From positions 1-25,223 of the forward strand of contig JAAAJB010000526.1 of NCBI GenBank assembly GCA_016098155.1: DNA of 25,223 nucleotides, written 5' to 3'. This stretch comes from Actinomortierella ambigua. Its lineage: Eukaryota > Mortierellomycota > Mortierellomycetes > Mortierellales > Mortierellaceae. The notes beneath the pieces were generated by a model that made no database searches, had not been told where the DNA came from, and worked only from the letters and a program-made list of their open reading frames with translations. Below, piece after piece: positions 10,402 through 18,794 of this stretch. The translations under genes were made by a program, and so were the position numbers. Numbering within the stretch: the stretch's first letter is position 1; every line of letters starts with the position of its first letter.

Positions 10402-10956
10402 GACTAGGATATAGGACTAAAGATGGGAGGGAGGGAAGGGGGGGGGGTATTTTGTGTCGCCGACCAAAGAGAACGAACGTGGCCTGTGATGTTTGTTTCC
10501 ACTGGTGTCGCGTGTGGCCTGGTATACAGTTAGAGTGCTTGAAGCCGTGAATAAGAGTTGATGGGTATTCCTTGAGAATAAATTAAAGAAATTGTCGATG
10601 GGTATGGCGACACCGAATAGAGTGGGCGATCTCTCAGTCCTGCTGATTGAATCTTTTTGGAGTGGAATGGAGGATTGAAAGTCGCGTTGGGAGATCATGT
10701 TTGAAATACAGGCTCTGCGCCACCAAAAATCTAGGTTCACAGCAAATGTCTTTTTTTTTTTTTTTTTTTTTTTTCGCAAAACTTGATATGTATTGATCGT
10801 GATGCTGGACAAAGTGAAGAACAAGGTACAAGTGGAGATCCGTTGGATGGCTCCAAATATGATCCACGTCCCTTTGTATGAAAGGAAGAAGAAGAAGAAC
10901 CCCCCCCCCCCAAAAAAAAAGTGACAAGAGCGAGATGTAGGTGTCTACAGAAAAGG
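10402..10956. other. Intergenic with homopolymers
   Basis: This lies between the SPC24 start and the F-box-like gene stop, both minus strand, so it should hold the SPC24 promoter and the F-box-like gene's 3' UTR. It contains a G10 run (10438-10447), a T24 run (10751-10774) and a C12-A9 block (10900-10920). No coding sequence is supported. Confidence 0.55.
10751..10774. repeat. T24 homopolymer
   Basis: A run of 24 T on the plus strand in the SPC24 upstream region. A poly(dA:dT) tract of this kind can exclude nucleosomes at fungal promoters, though this one is about 350 bp from the start codon. Confidence 0.9.
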
Positions 10957-12576
10957 TTATCCCAAAAGTGTAATGTCAGGCCACTGCTGTCGAATGCGGT
11001 CGCGATCGGCCTTGGCGACACCCTTGCCATCAAAAGAGTCAAGATCCAGGACTTTTAGTTTGGTCAAGGCTGCAAGCGGAAAAGAATCCTGACTAAATGT
11101 CCAGGACAGGTTCTTCTGCTCGGCTCGCATCTTGGGCGTATAGGTGGCTCGGTTCAAAACAGGATGCAGTTCCTCCAGTGCGGTCAGGAGAGCTAGCTGG
11201 CGCATGAAATGGTCCTCCCAAGCCTTGTATAGCTCGGTCTGCACCAGCTGGTTCATCTGCCCCGACGAGGTGCCGCGTGGGAAAGCCCAGCCCATTGGGG
11301 CACGGAGAAAGGAGAGTCGCGGGCACCCCCAGAGGTATTCGGCCACAGTTCTAATGTCGAGTATTTCAGAGTAGTTACCGCCACAGTCGAGGTTCGCGAT
11401 GGGAACATAGTCGAACACCTCGAGCATGCTGCACCTTGTCAGAATCACCCGCACACCCTCTGCGGGCACTGGCAGCTGATTGATCAGTGTCAGCGAGCGG
11501 ATGCGATGCTGGTGATGTTGTGCAATCGTGATGAACGTCGCTTGGGTAAGATATCGGCCCGTCATCCCCACATGGTGCATGTGTTCGTGTCCACGCAAAT
11601 GACGGAGAACCCATTCCCACGCGGCCTCGCTGTGGGCGCCTGCAAACACAGAGTCGGCCTTCGCTGCCCGCCGCTCGAGTGTGATCGAGTGCAGTTCGGG
11701 ACAGCACCGCCACTCTCGGAAAGCGGCGCAGATTGGCCCCCAGCTGGATCGACCGCGAATCGATAGCGTGAGTGCCCGAAGCTTTGGGCAATGCTGCAGC
11801 AGTCGTGCGATAATGTCCATGTTGCTACCTTCCTGGTGGATGCTGAGAAAAAGAAGGCTCGGGAAACTTGGGTGTCCCAATGCACGACCATTCTGTCCCA
11901 CTGCTACCACAGATCCTTCAGCCTGACTACTCGCCTGACCGCTTGGTAAGAGAGGGTGGAGCAAGGCATCGATGTGAACAGAATCGACAATAGTCAGTGC
12001 CGCGAGGTGGGCATGCACTGCCCCAATCGCGAGGAGGGTTTGGAGCTGGACTCTGGCATATTGGAGATGCAGGGATCGCATCCCGGGACACTGTTGAAGC
12101 AAATCCTGAAGATGTTCGGCATCACTCTTATGCATACGACGCTTGAATTCAATCGTAACGTCGACTACGTGTATGTTCTGACCAAGCAACGTTTTCAGCT
12201 GCTCAATGTGTCGCATGCTCACGAGCTTTAGAGATAGCCTACGCAATCCGCGGCAGTGAGCGTTCAAGACCTCGAGGGTCTGGAGCGGCCAGTTCATGTC
12301 GTGCTTGTTGTACTTGGAGGAGAATCCGCCCTTGTCGATGAGAGCAAGATGGCGAAAACATGACCCCCATTCCTGGATATCCTGTAGCCGGCGGTGGAAC
12401 GCCGTGTGCGACCCAGGCGGATTGAACTGAAGGCGAGATTCAGCATGTAGAAAACGTCGCAACGTGGTGTACCAGGCCCTACTTACGAGCACACACGCAC
12501 GAAGGTCCTGTTTCGTCAACTGCTGAACAATATCGTTGGCGACGTGTGGTATCATAAGGATGGATAGTGGTGGCAT
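10957..12576 (-). CDS. F-box-like / leucine-rich repeat protein
   Basis: A single-exon 539-aa protein. The frame is open further upstream, but the ATG at 12576 (MPPLSILMIPHVAND) is chosen because an F-box begins there; the upstream frame encodes a pyrimidine-tract artefact rich in Leu/Ser/Phe. The F-box-like segment is at residues about 6-45 (IVQQLTKQDLRACVLVSRAW). Leucine-rich units follow, such as LNAHCRGLRRLSLKL, CPGMRSLHLQYARV, CPKLRALTLSIRG and ALTKLKVLDLDSF. Its probable role is an SCF substrate adaptor; the target is unknown. It resembles the gene at 2609-4270 in architecture and lack of introns, but the two do not look like recent duplicates. Its downstream neighbour SPC24 and upstream neighbour MPS1 are on the same strand, with no sign of a functional link. 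Confidence 0.82.
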   Translation of the reverse strand: MPPLSILMIPHVANDIVQQLTKQDLRACVLVSRAWYTTLRRFLHAESRLQFNPPGSHTAFHRRLQDIQEWGSCFRHLALIDKGGFSSKYNKHDMNWPLQTLEVLNAHCRGLRRLSLKLVSMRHIEQLKTLLGQNIHVVDVTIEFKRRMHKSDAEHLQDLLQQCPGMRSLHLQYARVQLQTLLAIGAVHAHLAALTIVDSVHIDALLHPLLPSGQASSQAEGSVVAVGQNGRALGHPSFPSLLFLSIHQEGSNMDIIARLLQHCPKLRALTLSIRGRSSWGPICAAFREWRCCPELHSITLERRAAKADSVFAGAHSEAAWEWVLRHLRGHEHMHHVGMTGRYLTQATFITIAQHHQHRIRSLTLINQLPVPAEGVRVILTRCSMLEVFDYVPIANLDCGGNYSEILDIRTVAEYLWGCPRLSFLRAPMGWAFPRGTSSGQMNQLVQTELYKAWEDHFMRQLALLTALEELHPVLNRATYTPKMRAEQKNLSWTFSQDSFPLAALTKLKVLDLDSFDGKGVAKADRDRIRQQWPDITLLG

Positions 12577-12977
12577 GGTTGGGGGTGAGGTGTGGGTGGG
12601 AGTGGAGAAGAGAATGGAGAAAGAAGGGGAGAAGAGAGGAGAAAGGAGAAGAAATAAGAGGGAGGACTGGTGAGGCAATATTTTAGTGAACCGTGAGCCA
12701 CAGTGATGCGAATACAGTGGTTCAATTTTTTCATCCACACAGACTCTAGAAAAACAAAGGCATTGATCAAAAGAACATCATGGATTTACAATATGGTACA
12801 TCTAGAGAGAGAGAGAGAGAGGCAGAAGGTAGAGCAGCTGGTGTGCGGGAAAGAAGGGTAAAGGAGCTAGCTGCCAAAGGAAAGGGAGGGGGGTATCGGG
12901 GGATCGCTGTGGTACTTCTACATATGTAGCACGAGACAGCCATGAGAGAAAAGGGATTCTGGATAAAATAGAGTCAG
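12577..12977. other. Intergenic / promoter of the F-box-like gene
   Basis: About 400 bp between the F-box-like gene start and the MPS1 stop. Directly upstream of the F-box-like ATG lies a pyrimidine-rich tract on the minus strand (12590-12665), common in fungal core promoters and 5' UTRs. An (AG)n microsatellite follows at 12804-12821. No gene is seen. Confidence 0.55.
12804..12821. repeat. (AG)9 microsatellite
   Basis: Perfect AG dinucleotide run between the F-box-like gene and MPS1. Confidence 0.9.
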
Positions 12978-15900
12978 CTACCGCCCTCCAGCAATACCGA
13001 GCTTTGCCAGCTCTGCTTCTGCTCGCTGCAATTTTTCACGCGTCTTCTGCAGCTCGTCCTGTGGATGAAGGAACGGATCCTCAAGCAACTGTGGAATGGT
13101 GGGACGCTTCTTTGGGTCCCGGACAAGAATGCGCCTCATGACATTGATGACACTCTCATCAATACGTACGCGGATAGCCTGTAAGGAGGGCGACGACGTT
13201 GTCGTACATGTCGTCGGTGGTGATGGTGTCGGTGAAGGCTCAGACTCCAAACTGTTGTTGGCTGCATCCTTGGACTCACTGACGGCACCACCGTTGGCGC
13301 TGCTCTTAGACAAGGTCGCCTTGGGCTCTGGTGGCGAGAAGAGCACCTCTTGTGGGTACTTGATTTCGTATTGGGGGTTGATAATCCGGAGCATCTTTTG
13401 AAGGAGCTCCTCAAACTCTGAGAATGGAGTCTTCCCATACACCATCTGATAGAGGATGCAACCAAGAGACCATACATCCGCTGCTCGACCAAGCTAGCAT
13501 AGTCAAAATATCCCATTGCATCAAAAATGTGAGTACTTGTGATTGAATGTAATTATCCACCATCCTTTAGGCAGAACCCTTCATTTGCAGAATCCTACCT
13601 TCTTCACGCCCGCTGCACTAGATTCATTGAATGCTTCAGGGGGCATGTAGTTGGCGGTGCCCATTTGTGCCGCACGGTGGAGATTAGTAGTGTCGGGGGA
13701 GATGGCACCTGCAATGCCAAAGTCAATGAGCTTGAGCACACCTTCCACCAACACAAAATTGGCTGGTTTAAGGTCTGTATGCACAATGTTCATGTCGTGG
13801 ATAACCTTCACTGCCTCCAGCATCTATGGATATCAAACCATTGTAATACGGGGCAAAATCAGTGTTTGCAGAAATCCCATAGCCCTTCATGAACGTGTTG
13901 ATCTCAGCGCCCCTATTGATTCTGTCTGCGTACCTGTAGCCATGTATGACGAACAAAGTTGAGGTCCAGGGGCTTCTTCTTATGTCGCAGCATCATGAGC
14001 GCTAGATCAACATCTCCACACTCAAGAACCTAAGATTATTTTTTGGATTGCAATTGCTGTTAGGGATGTTTCTGAAAAACTGTCTAGCACCCTCGGAACC
14101 ATTGACACGAGTAGCAGACCCACCATAAAGATTCGGCCCTTGGCGCGATTGATCTCAGCATCAAAGGCCGTGATGATATTCGGGCACTTGTCCAGTTTGC
14201 GCAAGAGATCAAACTCATTCAGGTAGCCTTCGGCGACTTTGGTGTCCGACTTGTCAAAGGTCACTCGCTTGAGAGCATAGACCTTGTTGTGTGGACCAAT
14301 AACCTTGAACACTTTTGAACTGCCTCCTTGACCGATCGCATGGAGTTTAGTAAAGGGTCGGTTGTTAACCATGATAACCCCTCTCTCCGAGGCTCCAAGA
14401 GGTCCTGCTGCCTGGGACCCTGATCCAGATCGCCCCGTGTCATTCTGTAGATTATGGTGGTCTGCTAGGAGAGAATCCTTTGCTGGCGAACGCTTTGGAG
14501 CTCCCTTCGCTAATGTACGCGCGATAGCCGCGATGCCTCCCCCAACCTGGTCTTCCTGAGGTGTTCCAGCCCTGCTTGGGATTGCCCCAGCCTCTGTTCC
14601 TGCACCATGTGGCTGCACTGCGGGCATGCTCGGCGGGGTTTGGGATTTGCCAGTTTTCACCTATCCGGGAGATTTTTCACGGTTGAAAAAAGGGTCTGTA
14701 AATTAGTAAGATCACTCTCAGGCGTGCAGCCAGAGCTTCGGAGTCACACCTACAATGCAGCAAACTCCATCGCAGAGCACTCCATTACCTCGTGCTTCTT
14801 CCGTTTGGAGGCCGGCTCGAGAATGTCGGGATCCTGGATATCCTGTCGTGGCCTTGTTTGGCCATAAGCAGTCTCTGATCCCTTGTACTGGTCAGCTATG
14901 GTTTGTTGTTGTGGGCCGGCACGGGCAGAGATGTCTTGGGAAAATGCTGGCTCTTGCGGAGGACCCACTAACATAAAAGGCAAAAATAAATGCGCGTTGT
15001 TGAGTTTCTGATCCTGGTACCAGTCTAGTCATCTGAAGTAGTCTAGATGTCGATATTCGTACCTGTTGCCGTCAGTCTGGTGGATCCTTCGGTGTCCTCT
15101 GTATCTTCTCCGGGTACAATCCGCTGTGGTCGTCCTACAATTAACACGGTGTGGAAAGCTTGATTAGGTTGAAGGTCTCGTCGTTAACAACATCCATTAG
15201 GTTGAACGTCTCATCTTAACAATGTCCATTAGGCTGATTGCATCGACACTACATACCCCAGTCGGGTGTTTTACCGGCTTTTGCACGAGCCAAGATACTG
15301 GAGGACCGCGGACGAAATTTTCGAGCGCCCATTGGGAGATTTTCTTTGCCTGGGGCAGAATACTAGCATGTCATTGGAAAAATTGAAAACGAGCACCCGG
15401 TTAGCCAGATCGGATTACAAGGAGCAGCTATTCAGAAGCATCTGGATGGTTCCAATTACCCTGCTCTCTGGGTATGGAGGAGTGGAGTTTCTTACTACAC
15501 TCGACGGTGCGTCAATTGTCGCTTCGCTAGTCCAAGGCGCCACAACGTGCGAGGCGACATCTCCCTGCGCAGGTTCCATTCGAGTCTTGACGCCAGAGAC
15601 ACTAGGTACAATCCTACTGACAACGGACGATAGTTTGGCGTTTGGCGGATTGTCCAGCATCGTGGCATCCATCTTGCCTTCGGACGGTAGAGGCGGTGCT
15701 TTTGAGGCCGCCAGTTTAGATCCAAGCAAGCCCAATGACAGCTCCTGAGTTGGTCGACTCGTCGTGCTCGATATATGACCTCCAACTACCCCATTACTCT
15801 CACCCTGAAGAAATTTGCGCGGGAGAGGTAGCTTTTTGACCCTGTGCTGGGCTGAAGAGGCGCCTTCGGTCTTGAAGAAGTTTCGAAATTCATCCGTAGT

Positions 15901-16044
15901 ATCCATCGACTGCTTGGGCTAGAGAGTGGGCATGAAAGCAATGTCGAGGCGAGTCAGCATGTCTATTGATGTTGTTGCCGAGCTGTAATGGTGTTTTAAC
16001 ATGAAGACCATGGCTACCTTTGCTGCTCCACCGTCGCCCGACAT
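12978..16044 (-). CDS. MPS1: Mps1/TTK spindle-checkpoint protein kinase
   Basis: Dual-specificity kinase that acts at unattached kinetochores in the spindle assembly checkpoint and, in yeasts, in spindle pole duplication. Model: complement(join(12978..13493, 13599..13823, 13934..14029, 14124..14660, 14789..14967, 15063..15134, 15257..15362, 15460..15918, 16018..16044)), 2217 nt, 738 aa; eight GT-AG introns of 94-128 bp, all in phase. Residues 1-380 are a low-complexity regulatory region. The kinase spans about 383-690: glycine loop [10 protein letters not shown], catalytic Lys near 412 (VYALKRV), HTDLKPANF (Asp near 509), DFG (Asp near 526), and the Mps1-type activation and P+1 segment [11 protein letters not shown]. 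The hinge LECGDVDLA and the HTD form also match the Mps1 family. Exon 1 (nine codons, MSGDGGAAK) is the least certain; the alternative start is the ATG at 15906 ([11 protein letters not shown]). Confidence 0.93.
15164..15230. repeat. 33-bp imperfect tandem duplication in an MPS1 intron
   Basis: Two adjacent units, 15164-15196 and 15197-15228, both beginning ttaggttgaa and ending tcca, differ at a few bases and one indel. A third copy starts (ttaggctg) at 15229. The duplication lies entirely inside intron 15135-15256. Confidence 0.85.
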
Positions 16045-16570
16045 TGAGCAACAGAGGAGAACGTCTGAAAGACGAAGGGGAAGAGAGATTATGCGTCGTC
16101 GCTGTAAAAGGGAGGGAGAGAGAAAGAGGCTAATGCCGAGAGATGAGAGAGAGAGATGTTGTTGGCGAGTGGCAGGGCGCGTATGTTGTAAAACAACGAT
16201 GAAATCGCGTGGAAGAATGTTGCACTTCCTAAAGTCAGCCAGAACATGTTCTCACTTTGTGCTCTCTCAGCCACACACCTCGAGTTTGAGGTTTTTTTTC
16301 TGCCTGATTGACTCTCATTCTGTGTTTTAATCATTGCTCTCAATCTTCACTCTAATGTAAGGACGACAATAACAGTGAAGTGATACTCACGAGGAGAAAT
16401 GTCGACGGCATGCTCCCACCCCATGGATGGACAGGCCCTTGAAGGATTCATTCGCAGCACTTGGACATATTGTGCTTGATCAACCCAAGGCTATTGTTCA
16501 TCAACAACAAAAACCAGGAAGCACCCTGCACACGCAACTCACTGTGCTCCTACCATTATTGATATATAGC
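16045..16570. promoter_or_regulatory. Head-to-head MPS1/RNA1 intergenic region
   Basis: About 526 bp separate the start codons of MPS1 (minus) and RNA1 (plus), so this region must contain both promoters and 5' UTRs and could act as a shared bidirectional promoter. The MPS1-proximal half is purine-rich on the plus strand, with short GA repeats around 16146-16157. A GTAAGG donor-like site at 16357 and a polypyrimidine stretch with ATGCAG before 16577 would allow a 5' UTR intron in RNA1. No TATA box is clear. Confidence 0.55.
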
Positions 16571-17883
16571 ATGCAGGTGACCGACACTCTGTTCTCCATC
16601 AAGGACGAGAAGCTCAAGCTCGACGACGCTTCCCAGGTCGAGGAATTCGTGCGTGCTATCGCAGACATTCCCAACCTCGAGGAGGTTGTACTTTCTGGCA
16701 ACACCTTTGGTGTTGAGGCCTGCCAGGCCATCGCTGCTGCCTTGGCCAAGAAGCCTACCCTCAAGGTATATAGCCTGTTCCAGTCTTCTTTGAGTCATAT
16801 GCCATGCCAACACAGCCCCATTGATATTGTTGACCAGCAGAGCTGAACCTGAGCAATGTAGTAGAGAAGCTAACCGAGTGGTGCTCCCCCCTTTTTGTTT
16901 GCCAATCTTAGGTCGCAAATCTTTCTGACATCTTCACGGGCCGCCTGCGCTCGGAGATTCCCGACTGTATTCAGGCGTTCGGCGATGCTCTGAAGGACAA
17001 GGAGCACTTGGTTGAGTTGGACCTCAGCGACAACGCCTTTGGCGCGGATGGTTTGCGACCCCTGTCCGAGTTCCTTGAGCACAACCGCAACATCCAGATT
17101 CTCAAGCTCAACAACAACGGTCTTGGAATTGCTGGTGGCAAGATCCTCGCCAGTGCTCTTTTGAAGGCTCAGGAGCACAACGTCAAGGAGGGCAAGAAGT
17201 CTAACCTGCGCGTCGTCATCGTTGGTCGCAATCGCCTTGAGAATGGCTCGAGCCCGGACTTGGCTAAGGCCTTTGCTGCCCACGGCTCCCTGAAACACAT
17301 TGCTATGCCCCAAAATGGCATCCGCATGGAGGGCATTCAGGCGCTTGCCGAGGGTCTGTCCAGCTGCCCCGACCTCGAGATTCTGAATCTGCAGGACAAC
17401 ACATTTACTGTCTCGGGATCCCGTGCCTTTGCAAAGGCCTTGCCTCTGTGGCCTTCCCTCAAGGAGCTCAACTTTGCCGACTGTCTGCTGAAGAACCGTG
17501 GCACCGTTCTCTTGTCTCAGGCCCTGGCCAAGGGCAAGAATGGCAAGCTTGAGTCGCTCAACTTCAACTATGCCGAGATGCGTAGCGAGGGTGCCAAGAC
17601 CTTGGCTGCCACTATCGAGGCCCACCTGCCCAACCTGAAGACGCTCGAGCTGAACGGCAACCAGATTGATGAGGACGGCCCCGAAATTGACGCCATCCGC
17701 ACCGCTCTGGAGAAGCATGGCAATAAGGAAGGTCTCGGCGAGCTGGACGATATGGAGGAGCCAGACAGCGACGAGGAGGAGGAGGAAGAGGAAGAGGAAG
17801 AGGAGAAGGAAGAGGAGGAGACAGAAGAGGAGAAGAAGGCTGAGGACGAGCTGGCCGACCTCACATCCAAGCTCAAAGTGTAA
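16571..17883 (+). CDS. RNA1: Ran GTPase-activating protein (RNA1/RanGAP)
   Basis: Stimulates GTP hydrolysis by Ran in the cytoplasm and so maintains the Ran gradient for nuclear transport and spindle assembly. Model: join(16571..16765, 16912..17883), 1167 nt, 388 aa, about the usual length of fungal Rna1; one 146-bp intron (GTATAT..TTAG). Eleven-odd RanGAP-type LRRs are visible, with family hallmarks: VVLSGNTFG, LSDIFTGR, ELDLSDNAFG, the RNRLENGS segment carrying the catalytic-type arginine, LQDNTFT, and LELNGNQI. The C-terminal ~70 residues begin with ELDDMEE and form the expected acidic Glu/Asp tail, ending in a Lys-rich/hydrophobic stretch. Start: the ATG at 16571 gives MQVTDTLFSIKDEKLKLD. 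The frame is open upstream to an ATG at 16427, and residues 1-2 could instead be part of a 3' splice site (ATGCAG before GTGACC), so the true N-terminus may differ. Confidence 0.95.
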
Positions 17884-18019
17884 ATCAGGACCCTGCTTTG
17901 CAACCTTTTTCTTGGCTCGCCCATGATCAGTGCCTGTCACACTGCAGCGCATGCATACACTCCATTTACAGCCCACTTGTACACCTTTCGTTTTTTTTTG
18001 TCCCTTCAGATACCTTCTT

Positions 18020-18025
18020 AATAAA
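18020..18025 (+). terminator. Polyadenylation signal AATAAA for RNA1
   Basis: Canonical AATAAA 137 bp after the RNA1 stop codon, preceded by a T-rich stretch. It lies just before the nuclease relic, which fits the relic having landed in or next to the RNA1 3' UTR. Confidence 0.55.
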
Positions 18026-18056
18026 CTTGCCTTTTTGCTTGCACCACAACACAACC

Positions 18057-18687
18057 GTGCTGTTTGAGCAGTGGGGTTTGACAAGTGAGGAGCTTGATTC
18101 CAGGATACAAGTGATCCCTGTAGACACCTTTACCAACGAAGCCACGTGCTCTGCCTATGTCTGCTCGTTCCTCATGCAAGCCGTCCTGACTTTCAATGGC
18201 GAGCTGACACTTGCAACCGGGAGGCCGCTTCGAGGCAAATACGGACATGGCAAGGTTGACTATGCTATCGAGGGGTTTGGCACAGATCATAGTGCAGTTG
18301 CAGTCATCATTGGTGGTGAGGGAGCGCAAGAGCAGCTGTGATGATAATGGAGATGTAGAGCGAGAAGAGGACAGCTCTGTTCCCATGAGAGCGTATGGCA
18401 TCGTCACCGACGCCACCTTATGGTTCTTTGTGGAGTGCACCATCGATCCGCTGCAAGACTCTGGAGACCGCCCTAAGTTTAGGATCTCGAGGCTGGATGA
18501 CATCGTCAACTACAACATGAGCGCCTGGAGAACTGGGGCCAAGGCTGTGCTAGGTCAGATCGTGTGGCTCATGAGGGAGGTGTTCTCTGAGATCCCAGGA
18601 CGCGAGCTCCAGCTCAAAAAGCAGAAGTTTACAACGAAGCATTCGTCGCCACCAACAGAACAAGACACAGCGCGTCTAGCCTATTGA
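18057..18687 (+). pseudogene. Decayed Crinkler-type PD-(D/E)XK nuclease-like domain
   Basis: Two frames together resemble the C-terminal domain that I recall from Crinkler-like proteins of Mortierella and Rhizophagus. Frame one (18057-18272) gives VLFEQWGLTSEEL, FNGELTLATGRPLRGKYG and GHGKVDYAIE. From about 18271 the similarity continues in the next frame with RGLAQIIVQLQSSL, RAYGIVTDATLWFFVECTID, QIVWLMREV and a Lys-rich end, stopping at 18687. In intact relatives a segment with a conserved E-x-K (of the TEVK kind) is expected between VDYAIE and GLAQ; here it is missing. The simplest reading is a deletion of some 15-20 codons with a frameshift, which removes half the putative active site. 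No start codon or N-terminal Crinkler module is visible. An intron cannot restore the missing part because the two matching pieces abut. The family assignment is from memory; the broken reading frame is seen directly. Confidence 0.55.
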
Positions 18688-18714
18688 GCCTTCTCCACTC
18701 CGTAACAACGATAA

Positions 18715-18726
18715 AATCACGTGATT
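18715..18726. promoter_or_regulatory. Palindromic E-box AATCACGTGATT upstream of CENP-L
   Basis: A perfect 12-bp palindrome around CACGTG, 69 bp before the CENP-L start codon. CACGTG is bound by bHLH factors; its ATCACGTG half matches the RTCACRTG consensus of Cbf1/CDEI in budding yeast. Function here is inferred only from position. Confidence 0.45.
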
Positions 18727-18763
18727 ATTCGTGATGCGATGGCAGGCTGCATCTGCAATCATT

Positions 18764-18789
18764 GAACCTGTGTTGTGGAACACAGGTTC
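18764..18789 (+). promoter_or_regulatory. Perfect 11-bp hairpin just before the CENP-L start codon
   Basis: gaacctgtgtt (18764-18774) and aacacaggttc (18779-18789) are exact inverted complements separated by a GTGG loop. The hairpin ends 5 nt before the ATG at 18795. If in the mRNA leader it would be a stable stem-loop able to hinder or tune initiation; as DNA it could be a protein-binding dyad. Confidence 0.6.
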
Positions 18790-18794
18790 TTCTA

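Noticed and set aside
16427..16570. N-terminal extension of RNA1
   Set aside because: The frame is open, but the encoded 48 residues do not resemble Rna1, whose family begins close to the segment starting at 16571.
16870..18084. 404-aa open frame antisense to RNA1
   Set aside because: It mirrors the RNA1 coding strand; the Leu-rich stretch is the complement of the GAG/GAA acidic tail. No splice or family support, while RNA1 on the other strand is unambiguous.
18240..18310. An intron repairing the Crinkler-type fragment
   Set aside because: The two similar segments abut at about 18272 with no room for an intron, and the missing E-x-K part is not found nearby in any frame.
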